A stretch of 64,000 nucleotides of DNA from JAGOLU01 sp037138475. Its GTDB lineage: Bacteria; Patescibacteriota; Microgenomatia; UBA1406; GWC2-37-13. Made by a program: the position numbers and the translations under genes. Below the pieces are notes generated by a model that ran no database searches, was not told the DNA's origin, and worked only from the letters and a program-made list of their open reading frames with translations. Below, in pieces: positions 34,592 to 43,252 of this stretch. Location of the stretch: the NCBI GenBank assembly GCA_037138475.1, contig JBAXII010000002.1, positions 1 through 64,000 of the forward strand, given 5' to 3'. Every line of letters starts with the position of its first letter. Position 1 is the first letter of the stretch.

Positions 34592-36625
34592 ATGCATCCA
34601 CTTCGCCAACAGCCAATACTTGAGTCTCTGATCCTCGTGGCTGGCATGATCTCTATCATGCTCCTCATCCAAGGTACCAATACTTGGATCGCGCTGTCGA
34701 CTACGAAGCAAAACCCACCTATTGCAAAAAGTGAGGATGGTGATATGACAAGTCTGAGAAACGTAGTTGGAAATAATCCCAACTGCCCATTTAATCCACC
34801 TGATAGACTCGGCCAGACAGAAGGTGGTGTTTTTACTCAAGCAGAGGTAACGACTGATGGATTCAACAAAATAGGCGAGATCTTTAAAAGTGCTACAGCT
34901 GTTATCGATGCAAAGATTGATGTGAAAAATAAAGGCGACTCGGGTGCACAGCCTCGACTGAACACAATCACGGGAAAAGATACAGGGATAAAGTTCTACA
35001 AAGTCACATCTATGCATGCACCTGATCTCAGTGAAGGCAAGCCCGCAGGTCAGATCGCCGAGATACCTGCTGCTAAGGGAGATCAAGTTAGAGTTCCGTT
35101 TAGCGGGTGGAGGATACTCAATGGCACCAAAATCTTTGGCATGGTGATGAGTATCGAAGCTGATGGTATACGCATCGCAAACAGCCGCAACGATCGTCCA
35201 ATTGATGGAGGGGGAGGATATGATCTCTACATCACCGGGATCACAGTCGATCCAGAAATCAGGCGAAGATATGACAAAGCAAATAAAGAATTTGGTCGTA
35301 CATGTATGCCAGAGGTGAGCATAGAGGAGGTCATTGGCACCGCAAATGGCAATATCAAAGTCGCCCTTCGCGACAAAGGAGCGCTCCTTCCACTCAACTC
35401 TGGACTTTTTTGGAGTTCTGAAGCAAGTACTGTCATGACCATAGAAGGGGATAAAAAAACTCCCTCAGCAGTCCAGCCCGCTCAGAACCAACCCCAGCCT
35501 GCTGCACCAGGAGCTCCCGCAGCTCCTGCAGATCCTGCAGCACCAGGAACTCCCGCCACGATTACTCCTGGACCAGTGGTGCAACTAAATACTGTTCAAG
35601 ACAGCATCATCATGATTGACAGAGCGATTGCAAATGTAAAAAAAATTGTATCTGGAGGTGCTACTCAGACTAGAACTCGCATACTACTACTCGGAGACAG
35701 CAACACAGCAAACGAGAATTTTGGTAGAGTAGAAATGACATGGAAATCAAATCAATCGAACAAGATTGAGTACAAAAAAATTGCCAAGGGTGAGTGGAGC
35801 ACTGGCAATCTTATGAATCAACTTAGGCTTGAGAAAGATATTGATAACAATAGTGTAAATTATACTGATTTCAAGTATGCACTTATACTCATTGGCTTAA
35901 AAGATTCGGATAATTTCAGTGTTGAACTGTTTAAAACAAATCTGAAAGCGATCGTCGATAAATTGCTTGAATATAAGGTTATCCCCATACTCCAAACTAT
36001 CAATGACTTTCGTACTGAAACTGGTAGAAAAGAAACAGCAGAGGCAATAAATGCAGCAATTATCGCAGTGGCTGATGAAAAGAAAATCCCTTATGTTGAT
36101 ACGAGTGAGTACATCAAAGTAGGTCACATGACCAAAGATGGATTTCACTACAATACAAGAAATTATGGGCCGAATTATTGCAAAGGTAGTGTCAAAGAGG
36201 GAGACTGTAATCCGCCGAAAGATGATGCTGATAGTCTTACTAGTCCGATCTCAGGCCACGGCATACGCAATGCGATCTTGAGAGAGGCTATAAAGATGAT
36301 AGAAAAGAATCTTGAGTCGGTCAATCAATCGATTGTCGTTACGGCAAACACAAGTCGCACCGGTCTCAAACCTCTCACCCTCTTTGGTGTCCAGGCGCAG
36401 ACTGCCCCAGAGAGCATTATTTCGATCTTGCAATCGTATGGGTCGTCGGGATACCTCTGCTATGATTTTGGCGGCCTCAGCTGTGTGCCTGCGACGCTTT
36501 CGACGATCGAGGGGCGTGCCGTACGAGTCGATGTGATGGTAGACAAATCATATCCAGCCAAGCCTATCTGTGTGAGTCGCACAAACTCGTGTAACGGAGG
36601 AGTATTTCTCGATCCAAACCTATGA
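34592..36625 (+). CDS. Membrane-anchored protein with SGNH hydrolase domain
   Basis: A 677-residue exported protein. An N-terminal helix (about 9-30, SLILVAGMISIMLLI) anchors it; there is no clear cleavage site. Residues 60-310 form an unassigned domain. A Pro/Ala linker (around 325-350) precedes an SGNH-like hydrolase: RILLLGDSNTAN near 365 (nucleophile serine in GDS) and KDGFHYN near 518 (histidine of the DxxH block). A C-terminal region with three cysteine-containing strands follows. Enzymes of this fold de-acetylate or de-esterify glycans. It is coupled to the next gene (ATGA) and opens the cohesin-dockerin run. Confidence 0.7.
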   Translation: MHPLRQQPILESLILVAGMISIMLLIQGTNTWIALSTTKQNPPIAKSEDGDMTSLRNVVGNNPNCPFNPPDRLGQTEGGVFTQAEVTTDGFNKIGEIFKSATAVIDAKIDVKNKGDSGAQPRLNTITGKDTGIKFYKVTSMHAPDLSEGKPAGQIAEIPAAKGDQVRVPFSGWRILNGTKIFGMVMSIEADGIRIANSRNDRPIDGGGGYDLYITGITVDPEIRRRYDKANKEFGRTCMPEVSIEEVIGTANGNIKVALRDKGALLPLNSGLFWSSEASTVMTIEGDKKTPSAVQPAQNQPQPAAPGAPAAPADPAAPGTPATITPGPVVQLNTVQDSIIMIDRAIANVKKIVSGGATQTRTRILLLGDSNTANENFGRVEMTWKSNQSNKIEYKKIAKGEWSTGNLMNQLRLEKDIDNNSVNYTDFKYALILIGLKDSDNFSVELFKTNLKAIVDKLLEYKVIPILQTINDFRTETGRKETAEAINAAIIAVADEKKIPYVDTSEYIKVGHMTKDGFHYNTRNYGPNYCKGSVKEGDCNPPKDDADSLTSPISGHGIRNAILREAIKMIEKNLESVNQSIVVTANTSRTGLKPLTLFGVQAQTAPESIISILQSYGSSGYLCYDFGGLSCVPATLSTIEGRAVRVDVMVDKSYPAKPICVSRTNSCNGGVFLDPNL

Positions 36626-37158
36626 GCACACGTACCCTATATCGTCTCAAAGTCGTCGGCGTGATGATAGTCGCGCTCCTCCTGTCGCGCCTCCTGACGA
36701 GTACAATATTTTTCCCAAACTCGCCGACGTTGAACCTCCGCTATCTCGCTGACCTCCCTGAGGAGGTGGCAGACTATATCAACGGTCTGACCGGATCACG
36801 TCGAAATCTTCCTCCGCGAGTGGAGGATACGAAGCAGATCGCTCAACAACCAGCTCAGCAGCCGGGGAGCACGTTCACCTCACCCGCCACTCCTGCGGCG
36901 CCGGTAGCGATCGACACTGCTCAGCTCCCGCCACCTCCCGAGCCAAACCAAAATACCCAGTCAGCGGTCGCCGAGCGACGGACGCAGCTGGCTGATCTGG
37001 GCTACTCTGAAAAGAGTGAGGGAGTGTATGAGAAGGAGGACGTCGGCGCGCATGTCATCTACTATCACTACGAGTCTGGGGTCGAGTTCCGCGAGCGATC
37101 GGTCACGATTGGGGGTCAGACGTATACGGGCCTCGCGCCAGTGGCAGCGAGACAGTGA
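36622..37158 (+). CDS. Anchored protein of unknown function
   Basis: A 178-residue protein with an N-terminal membrane helix (residues 10-30, VVGVMIVALLLSRLLTSTIFF), a proline-rich linker around 65-110 and a C-terminal globular part of about 60 residues (RTQLADLGYSEKSEGVYEKE onward). No family is recognised. Its start overlaps the stop of the SGNH gene as ATGA, so the two are made together and probably act together outside the cell. Confidence 0.65.
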   Translation: MSTRTLYRLKVVGVMIVALLLSRLLTSTIFFPNSPTLNLRYLADLPEEVADYINGLTGSRRNLPPRVEDTKQIAQQPAQQPGSTFTSPATPAAPVAIDTAQLPPPPEPNQNTQSAVAERRTQLADLGYSEKSEGVYEKEDVGAHVIYYHYESGVEFRERSVTIGGQTYTGLAPVAARQ

Positions 37159-37188
37159 GTATATGTGGCGCAGATTTTGTCTTTTGCC

Positions 37189-37295
37189 GTCATCCCCTTG
37201 AACAAGGGGATCCAAAGGCAGGATACATGGATTCCGGCCTTCGCCGGAATGACAGTAGTAGTATATGATCTGCTTTTGTCATCGAATTAGTTGAC
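37189..37295. repeat. Palindromic intergenic element, copy 3 (composite)
   Basis: GTCATCCCCTTG/CAAGGGGAT is one palindrome; ATTCCGGCCTTCGCCGGAAT then GAC is the second. The tail GTCATCGAATTAGTTGACTA matches the tails of the copies at 6198 and 33561. Confidence 0.75.
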
Positions 37296-37330
37296 TAGTA
37301 CAGGGATGACAGACAAAATCAAAAATTGAT

Positions 37331-37359
37331 TTGCATCTGTGACGAGAGTTGATTATATT
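37331..37359 (+). promoter_or_regulatory. Promoter of 37366 gene
   Basis: TTGCAT, a 17-base spacer and TATATT, 6 bases before the ATG at 37366. Transcription is expected to begin on the start codon. It may drive the dockerin gene too. Confidence 0.65.
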
Positions 37360-37365
37360 TAACTC

Positions 37366-37665
37366 ATGTATATCGGTCCGTTCTACTTTGATACCAAAGA
37401 GCTTTTTCTCGTTCTCCTTACTGTCATGCTCAGTATCGGCATGTACCTCGGCTGGACTACGGTGCCGTTCTTCAACATTAAAGATCTCTTTACGATCACC
37501 ATCCTTATCCTTTTTACGAAGGGTCTCTTGCCTGCCATCCACAACGAGGCGTTCTTTATGGTCGCCTTTGCCGCCGTGCTATGCACGATCTATCTGCAGA
37601 TCTTTCAGGTAGTACTCTTTTACTTTATCAGCTTTGTGCTGTTCCGGATGCTCAAGGTGATCTAA
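37366..37665 (+). CDS. Small polytopic membrane protein, unknown
   Basis: A 99-residue, very hydrophobic protein with about three membrane segments: around 12-32, 36-56 and 62-96. No motif or family is recognised. It lies 13 bases before the dockerin-gene start and so is co-transcribed with it. A role as partner or export helper of the surface proteins is possible but is a guess from position only. Confidence 0.65.
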   Translation: MYIGPFYFDTKELFLVLLTVMLSIGMYLGWTTVPFFNIKDLFTITILILFTKGLLPAIHNEAFFMVAFAAVLCTIYLQIFQVVLFYFISFVLFRMLKVI

Positions 37666-37678
37666 TTTGTGGCTTCCT

Positions 37679-39184
37679 ATGCGCTTCAACAAACTACTGC
37701 TCATCTCGATCATGGTACTCTCAGTGGTTGTGACTGTGCTGGCTGTATATGTGAGTCGCATACAAAAGATCAAGATAAAACAGACTGCATATGATCCGAC
37801 TAGTTTATCTGCGAGTGAGGGAGGGCTCAGAGCAGTGTGTGGGAATGGATATGTTAGTGATGAATGTCAAAAGCAATATGAACGGGATATGGGTCTTCGT
37901 GGGAGAGCTAATGATGCTGATGATGCCCGAATCAAAAATAATCCACTCCAAGTCCAATACGAACGAGATATGGGATTGATTGGAAGATATGAGAAAGAGT
38001 ATGCGAAAGCAGATGGTGTTCAAGGCCAAGATGTCAAAATAGGTGATATAACATATAAAGGTATGTCTCGTGCTGAAACAGATCTCTATATTCGCTCGCT
38101 TCAAAAGTCTGTGAGTGGTGGAGGTGCGGCGGGAACAAGAGCGAGTGGTGGGCTTACTGCTCCTGGCGCCACTTCGAGTGCTGCTTTATCCAACTTAGAT
38201 CCTGTTGAAGTCACTGTGCAGGTGACCGGAGGAAGTGTAAAGTTTAAGATCGCTCTTACCCCAAAGGATCCAAATGACATCATCGTGACCATCGATATCA
38301 GCTGTGTAGTAGGCACTACAGCAGGTAACTGTACTGCCGCGATGCTCTCTGAAGCGCTGACAAAAGCAGGTAATATACGAGATTTCTTCGTATCACTTGC
38401 AGGAGCAGGTATAAATGTACCCGCTATGCTCACCGCATTGACAGCGCAATGTGTAAATAAGACCACATGTAGCTATAGCACCAGTTTACTTGCATTCCTT
38501 ATCACTCCAATGCCTGGTGGCCCCACTGGGAATCCCCTTGGAGGTTTTAATGCGACTCCTACCCCCGGCACGGATGCGACGGTGCCGGCTGATCGGGTAT
38601 CGATCCGTCTGCGCATCAGACCACAAGGTGTGATGACCGAGCGTGAGCTGCCATATAACAAGCTCAAGGTAGCAGTATCTGTCGGTGGGGGAGTAGGCAC
38701 TACTGCCCTCGCCAAAACGACAGACGCAGTGGTGAATGAGTTTGTATCTGTGGGTGATGGGATGTTTGAGGGGACGGCGACGTTTGATCCAAAGATCTTG
38801 AAGCCAGGCAAAGGATACAAGATCCTCGTAAAGGCGAGCAAACATCTGACGAAACGCTTTTGTTCCCCTGAGCCAAACAAGGGCAAGACAGAGCCTGACT
38901 CGACCTATACCTGTCCACAGGTGAATGCAGGGATCATCGAGCTGAAGCTCGGCCTAAATAACTTTGATTTTTCCAAAGTGTATTTGCCTGCTGGAGATCT
39001 CTCGATCAACGGCAAACAGGACACTGTGGTAGACTCTACTGACTTTACCTATATTCGCAAAAAAATCCCCTCAGAAGATCCCGAAGCGCTCCGGGTCGGG
39101 GATATCAACATGGATGGGGTGATAGACACGCAGGACTATGTGCTGACGATCTCAAACCTCGTGAACAATGTTGATGAGTTATAA
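37679..39184 (+). CDS. Secreted/anchored dockerin type I protein
   Basis: A 501-residue protein. An N-terminal helix (6-25) is the only membrane segment. Residues 55-100 hold an internal repeat (QYERDMGLRGR and QYERDMGLIGR). Two beta-rich domains follow, the second with GKGYKILVKASKHLTKRF. The C-terminal 60 residues are a dockerin: a degenerate first calcium loop (DLSINGKQDTVVDSTDF) and a canonical second loop GDINMDGVIDTQDYVL. Dockerins bind cohesins, and a cohesin gene lies 850 bases downstream. The ATG at 37679 is preferred to a TTG at 37667. Confidence 0.85.
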   Translation: MRFNKLLLISIMVLSVVVTVLAVYVSRIQKIKIKQTAYDPTSLSASEGGLRAVCGNGYVSDECQKQYERDMGLRGRANDADDARIKNNPLQVQYERDMGLIGRYEKEYAKADGVQGQDVKIGDITYKGMSRAETDLYIRSLQKSVSGGGAAGTRASGGLTAPGATSSAALSNLDPVEVTVQVTGGSVKFKIALTPKDPNDIIVTIDISCVVGTTAGNCTAAMLSEALTKAGNIRDFFVSLAGAGINVPAMLTALTAQCVNKTTCSYSTSLLAFLITPMPGGPTGNPLGGFNATPTPGTDATVPADRVSIRLRIRPQGVMTERELPYNKLKVAVSVGGGVGTTALAKTTDAVVNEFVSVGDGMFEGTATFDPKILKPGKGYKILVKASKHLTKRFCSPEPNKGKTEPDSTYTCPQVNAGIIELKLGLNNFDFSKVYLPAGDLSINGKQDTVVDSTDFTYIRKKIPSEDPEALRVGDINMDGVIDTQDYVLTISNLVNNVDEL

Positions 39185-39191
39185 CATATCT

Positions 39192-39794
39192 ATGTATCCC
39201 ATCTCAGAACCACACCCACATCGGCATTTGTATCGAGGCATCCTCCTCATCGCCTTTGTGTTGTTGAGTGCTATGACTCTCGTGCTCATAAATCAAGTAC
39301 AGCGTGATAGATATTTTTCTCCTCCATCGGCAGCTCTCTCAGATACACGTGTTGCGGTGAAGCCTCAGGCTACTGCTACATTCCGACTCCAGTCAAGTGC
39401 TGGTACCGACCGAGTCACCAAGATCTCCCCACTCACTCTCATGCTCTATGGAGATTCGAAGGGGCGTACCGTCGAGGGCTTTGATGCGCTTATCTCAATC
39501 GAAGGAGTGCCCTTTGAAGTTGCCTCGATCGAGTCAGCGGACTTCGATGTCATAAAGGTACTCAAACCAGGATACATATCATTGATTGCCGTAAAAAAGC
39601 TCAATGTCAAAGATGAAATACAAATTTATTCGACTCAACCCGTAGTCACCTTAACACTCAATCCACTTGAGGATGGATCCCTCACTGCCGCAGCAGTTGA
39701 ATCCATCGGCGCTGAGAAGAGCAAGATGATCTTAAACGATATGTCATCATCCACAGGTCTCATGGGTGTGAGCGCGACAGTTCAACCTGAGTGA
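39192..39794 (+). CDS. Anchored beta-rich protein, possibly cohesin-like
   Basis: A 200-residue protein with one N-terminal membrane helix (13-33, GILLIAFVLLSAMTLVLIN) and an exported domain. The segment GFDALISIEGVPFEVASIES followed by KPGYISLIAVKKL resembles the core strands of cohesin or related carbohydrate-binding folds, but identity is weak. It has no C-terminal anchor. It begins 7 bases after the dockerin gene stop, so the two are probably co-transcribed. A cohesin-type partner of the dockerin is possible but unproven. Confidence 0.6.
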   Translation: MYPISEPHPHRHLYRGILLIAFVLLSAMTLVLINQVQRDRYFSPPSAALSDTRVAVKPQATATFRLQSSAGTDRVTKISPLTLMLYGDSKGRTVEGFDALISIEGVPFEVASIESADFDVIKVLKPGYISLIAVKKLNVKDEIQIYSTQPVVTLTLNPLEDGSLTAAAVESIGAEKSKMILNDMSSSTGLMGVSATVQPE

Positions 39795-39993
39795 TATGCC
39801 TAAAACAAACCCCAAGTTCCAAATCCGCAAATTCCAAATAATTCATAAGTTCCAATTTTCAAGGGTGTTGCATTAAACTCCCTCCTGCGGGCGCAAGATG
39901 TGAGGGAATTCGTTTTGCCATGCATAGCATTTACACAATTTTACCTTTTGATTTTTTATTTTTGAATTTATCCCTATTGCGGTCCACTTCTCA
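39795..39993. other. AT-rich intergenic stretch
   Basis: Filler with AATTCCAAATAATTC-like runs, as elsewhere in this genome, and a CTCCCTCCTGCGGGCGC patch. No gene or strong hairpin was seen. Confidence 0.5.
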
Positions 39994-40023
39994 TTGACAT
40001 CACGATCTCTTTCATGCTAAACT
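39994..40023 (+). promoter_or_regulatory. Promoter of the cohesin gene
   Basis: TTGACA, an 18-base spacer and TAAACT with TGC before it. The ATG at 40035 lies 11 bases after the -10, so the leader is about 5 bases. A promoter here makes the cohesin gene independent of the dockerin unit. Confidence 0.75.
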
Positions 40024-40034
40024 GAATCCATCAT

Positions 40035-40784
40035 ATGTATACGAAAGGCATCTTTTTATCTACTTTTTTGCTTGTAATAATTGCCTTTTTGACTCTTCCC
40101 GTACATGCATTTGCTGTCAACTCACTCTCTTTTGATGCAATTTCAAAAAATGGAAATGTGGGAGATACGATCAAAATAGGTACCATGATCAGCACGACTG
40201 ATGCGGTCATTAGTGCTGACGTGAAAATCACGTATGACGCGAGTGCGATTGAGATACTTACAACTGAAGGAGGAGATTTTTTCAAGGACGTTTCACAAAG
40301 CACTTCTACCCCGGGCACCCTGACTCTCACTGCTCTCCAAGAAGGTACAGCTGGTAAAAAAGGCAGTGGCACTGTTGCATACACAAATATGAAGCTAAAG
40401 AAATCTGGCACAAGTCAGCTAAAATTTCTCTGTTCAAACACAGCAAATCCCACCTCTAAGTTGATTGTAAATGCAACTACTGCCTCAAATGCAATCGATT
40501 GTGCTTCAACAGGCGCACAAATCCTAGGGATCAGCGTGGGCACTGCAGGAGCGCCTACTCCAACTCCTGCCCCCGGGAGCGTCACGCCAACTTCGACGGT
40601 ACCAACAGCTACTGTAGTCCAGCCAGGAGCTGGTCAGCCATATGCGCCTGGAGGAAGTGCATATACGACCCCCCCCACGAGACTCCCTCAGAGTGGAGCA
40701 GTGGAGGATACGATTCATGTGATGATCTTTGGTGGACTCTTTGTCGCGTTGGGCACGTTACTCCGCAAATATGTATATAATTGA
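40035..40784 (+). CDS. Cohesin-domain surface protein with LPQSG tail
   Basis: A 249-residue protein. A signal peptide (1-27) ends at HAFA. Residues 28-150 are a cohesin domain: NVGDTIKIGTMIST, SADVKITYDASAIEIL and GTLTLTALQEG follow the family's strand order. A Pro/Thr linker (175-215) leads to RLPQSGAVED, a hydrophobic helix (IHVMIFGGLFVALGTLL) and a basic end RKYVYN, the layout of a sortase sorting signal with Ser in place of Thr. It would display a cohesin on the cell surface for the nearby dockerin protein. Confidence 0.87.
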   Translation: MYTKGIFLSTFLLVIIAFLTLPVHAFAVNSLSFDAISKNGNVGDTIKIGTMISTTDAVISADVKITYDASAIEILTTEGGDFFKDVSQSTSTPGTLTLTALQEGTAGKKGSGTVAYTNMKLKKSGTSQLKFLCSNTANPTSKLIVNATTASNAIDCASTGAQILGISVGTAGAPTPTPAPGSVTPTSTVPTATVVQPGAGQPYAPGGSAYTTPPTRLPQSGAVEDTIHVMIFGGLFVALGTLLRKYVYN

Positions 40785-40790
40785 CTTCAC

Positions 40791-41384
40791 ATGAACACTA
40801 CAAAAGTCGCGACGCTTGATACATTTCGCCCGCATAAGTACAACAAGTGGCTCGGTGTTGGAGTAGGTTTGGGACTTTCCCTCATGCTCTTGATCGCAGG
40901 CTCCGCTGCATATTTTTCAGGAGTATTTGTCGAAGCCAGCAACGATGCACCACAGGAGTTGGTGGTGAGCAAGATCACTGATAACTCAGCTCGTTTGGAT
41001 TGGACTACCGCCATCGAAAACCAAGGGTATGTAGAATATGGGACAAGCCCCACTGCATTGGCGCTTATCGCTCCAGAAGCATCGCCGAATCGTTCCCACG
41101 GTCTAGATCTCAGTTTGCTGCGTGCTGCTACCACGTACTATTTTCATATCAAAGTAGGCGAGAAGGTCTTTGATGATGCCGGCAATCCATGGACGTTTGT
41201 CACTAAAAAAGCCCCCGCAAAAGCAGAAGAACCTCCAGCTCCCGATCCAATCGAAGAAGTCCTCACTCCTGAGCCTACCGAAGCGAGTAGTTGTCCAAGC
41301 ACTGATTGTGATGTCATCAAATCCTTCTTTGGAAAGGGCTGTGACACTGCGGACTACATTCGTGCGAACTGCGCAGGACAATAG
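40791..41384 (+). CDS. Anchored fibronectin type III-like protein
   Basis: A 197-residue protein. A membrane helix lies at about residues 22-45 (GVGVGLGLSLMLLIAGSAAYF). An exported beta-sandwich resembles fibronectin III / purple acid phosphatase N-domains: KITDNSARLDWTTAIENQGYVEYG and LLRAATTYYFHIKV. A Pro/Glu linker and a C-terminal patch with four cysteines (CPSTDCDVIKSFFGKGCDTA plus one more) follow. It begins 6 bases after the cohesin gene and must be part of the same unit. An adhesive or scaffold role is likely. Confidence 0.75.
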   Translation: MNTTKVATLDTFRPHKYNKWLGVGVGLGLSLMLLIAGSAAYFSGVFVEASNDAPQELVVSKITDNSARLDWTTAIENQGYVEYGTSPTALALIAPEASPNRSHGLDLSLLRAATTYYFHIKVGEKVFDDAGNPWTFVTKKAPAKAEEPPAPDPIEEVLTPEPTEASSCPSTDCDVIKSFFGKGCDTADYIRANCAGQ

Positions 41385-41420
41385 CTCCCAACCGTACAGC
41401 TGAGTTTCCACCCTGTTATT

Positions 41421-42062
41421 TTACGTGAGGAGTGTGGTAAAAAATCTAATCAAGGGGGTCAAGAATATGCCGATGGGCGCCGTGGGTCCGAGTATAGGGA
41501 AACTGATCAAAATGAGAAAATAGAGGCCATAGGGTCGCAGTGTAGCCCATTGCTCAGCCTGCTCCTCGCCCAACAGTCCATACACGATTTTGAATCCATC
41601 CAATGGCTCAATAGGGATGAGGTTAAAAAAGGCGAGAGAGAGGTTTACCTGGATGATGATTTGGCCTATGAGTGAAAATAGTTTGCTCCCCGGTATGTCA
41701 AATGAGACGAGGAGGTGCAATAGGAGTGAGGTGCACACAGCTGCGACGATGTTTGTGAGCGGTCCTGCCAACGCGATCTTCATCCCGTCTCGGCGCGGGT
41801 CTTGGAGGTTATAGGGGTCAAACTGCACCGCTTTACCCCAGCCAAAGCCGGTAAATATCATGAGGAGACTCCCGATAGGGTCCAGATGTGCCAGAGGGTT
41901 TAGCGTGATGCGACCTTGGAGGCGCGGGGTGGGGTCTCCGAGAGAGTCAGCAGTCTTTGCATGAGCAAACTCATGGATAGTGATAGTGAGGATAAGGACA
42001 GAGAGGTAAATGAGGCCGTAAATGAGTCCAAAGAGGGGGTTTTGAAGGATTTGTGACAGCAT
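41421..42062 (-). CDS. M50 family membrane metalloprotease (site-2 protease-like)
   Basis: A 213-residue multi-pass protein. The zinc-site motif HEFAH (30-34) lies in the first membrane helix, and the second motif NLIPIEPLDG lies in a later helix. GRITLNPLAHLDPIGSL after the first motif is typical of small M50B enzymes. There is no PDZ domain. Such proteases cut membrane-spanning regulators, though many small ones have unknown targets. It converges with the fibronectin-like gene. Confidence 0.92.
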   Translation of the reverse strand: MLSQILQNPLFGLIYGLIYLSVLILTITIHEFAHAKTADSLGDPTPRLQGRITLNPLAHLDPIGSLLMIFTGFGWGKAVQFDPYNLQDPRRDGMKIALAGPLTNIVAAVCTSLLLHLLVSFDIPGSKLFSLIGQIIIQVNLSLAFFNLIPIEPLDGFKIVYGLLGEEQAEQWATLRPYGLYFLILISFPILGPTAPIGIFLTPLIRFFTTLLT

Positions 42063-42075
42063 AAGTTGTAAACAT

Positions 42076-42104
42076 TTGAAAAAACAACAAACTCATGATA
42101 CCAT
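42076..42104 (+). promoter_or_regulatory. Promoter of rpmB
   Basis: TTGAAA, a 17-base spacer and TACCAT with TGA in front (extended -10). It leaves a leader of about 22 bases before the ATG at 42133. Confidence 0.5.
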
Positions 42105-42132
42105 ATGGCTTCGGATATTTGATTTTACCCTT

Positions 42133-42402
42133 ATGGCACGCTGTTTTATCACTGGCAAAGGCAATCTCTACGGTCGATCTCATACTCACCATCGTGGTGT
42201 GGCAGGAGGACGCTGGAAGAAAAGAGCCCCCAAAACCAATCGTATTTTTAAGCCAAATCTCCAACCAGTTACCATCCTAGTCGATGGTATGCGCAAACAA
42301 GTCCGCATCAGCGCGAGCGCTCTCAAGCGTGTCAAAAAAGACGTCGCTGAGGGTCGCACCCCAAAGGTCATGATAGCAAAGTACCAGCCTGTATCTGCAT
42401 AA
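42133..42402 (+). CDS. rpmB: 50S ribosomal protein L28
   Basis: An 89-residue basic protein. ARCFITGKGNLYGRSHTHH at the start, RWKKRAPKTNRIFKPNLQPV and VRISASALKRVKK are typical of bL28. The CxxC zinc pair found in some L28 proteins is absent. The start at 42133 is chosen because the preceding 19 codons are not conserved. It is a single-gene unit, as is common for this gene. Confidence 0.92.
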   Translation: MARCFITGKGNLYGRSHTHHRGVAGGRWKKRAPKTNRIFKPNLQPVTILVDGMRKQVRISASALKRVKKDVAEGRTPKVMIAKYQPVSA

Positions 42403-42418
42403 AGGGCAATAGTTAATT

Positions 42419-42587
42419 ACTCACCTTACGCACGTGTCCCATCATGCCTTGATGTATGTCATTGCGAGGAGCTAGACTTGAACATTCACTAGGGAGCGAC
42501 GTTGCAATCTCCCGATGCATGGGATTGCCACGTCGTCGCCTAAGGGCTCCTCCTCGCAATGACATATGCGGTATGCGTAAGGTGAGT
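42419..42587. repeat. MITE-like element with nested inverted repeats
   Basis: Outer arms ACTCACCTTACGCA (42419-42432) and TGCGTAAGGTGAGT (42574-42587) are exact inverses. Inner arms ATGTCATTGCGAGGA (42456-42470) and TCCTCGCAATGACAT (42551-42565) are also exact inverses. The centre has a further palindrome with GCAATC/GATTGC. No ORF is present. It resembles the GTCATTGCGAG...CTCGCAATGAC repeats known from many bacteria. Confidence 0.85.
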
Positions 42588-42665
42588 TAATAATAAGTTT
42601 CAATATTCAAATACGTATTTCCGTTATTTGCAGACTGTAGATTTCAGATGAGCATTTGGTCTTGA

Positions 42666-43193
42666 CTATATCTCCACAGGATAGAGCTTTTTGCGACGCT
42701 CTTCATAGATCGTTGCACCCTGCTCCATAGCACGCTTTGTAAAGAGTATGCCATCTAAATGGTCGATCTCGTGCTGAATCACTGCTGATGCAAAGCCAGT
42801 AAAGACATCTCTTTTTGGTTTTCCTTGTTCATCTTGCCAATCCATAGTTACCTCCCAATCGCGGATCACTGGCGCCCAGATGCGGGGGACCGAGAGACAG
42901 CCTTCGAGGGGTTCGTCATCACTTGCTTTAGAGGTGCGAGGAGGATCTTTTTTACGATGAGAAAGTTGTGGATTTATGCAAACCTCGATAGTGCTTGTCG
43001 GAGTGAGGCGCATCAGAAAGATACGTTTTAGGAGGCCTACCTGATTGCCTGCTAAACCGACCCCTTCGGGGTCATGTGCATCGATGAGCACTTTCTTCAT
43101 CCCAGCAACTTCTTCCATCAGTTTTGAGTCAAAGGCAGTGACCACATCAGCGATTTGGTAGAGAATAGGATCTGGAACAGTGAGAAGCTTCAT
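42666..43193 (-). CDS. def: Peptide deformylase
   Basis: A 175-residue metalloenzyme that removes the formyl group from nascent proteins. All three motifs are present: GVGLAGNQVG (normally GxGLAAxQ), EGCLSVP with the metal cysteine, and QHEIDHLDG with the two metal histidines and catalytic glutamate. Length fits. It is divergent from the GT2 gene at 43253 with 59 bases between the starts, a region rich in overlapping TATA-like boxes. Confidence 0.95.
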   Translation of the reverse strand: MKLLTVPDPILYQIADVVTAFDSKLMEEVAGMKKVLIDAHDPEGVGLAGNQVGLLKRIFLMRLTPTSTIEVCINPQLSHRKKDPPRTSKASDDEPLEGCLSVPRIWAPVIRDWEVTMDWQDEQGKPKRDVFTGFASAVIQHEIDHLDGILFTKRAMEQGATIYEERRKKLYPVEI

Positions 43194-43252
43194 ATCAGTT
43201 AGGGTATAATAGACACAGTCAAGAGACTTGTTTACACTTGTATTAGTATATC

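Noticed and set aside
42133..42402. Longer start of L28 at 42076
   Set aside because: The added 19 codons are not conserved in L28 and include the promoter -10 region.
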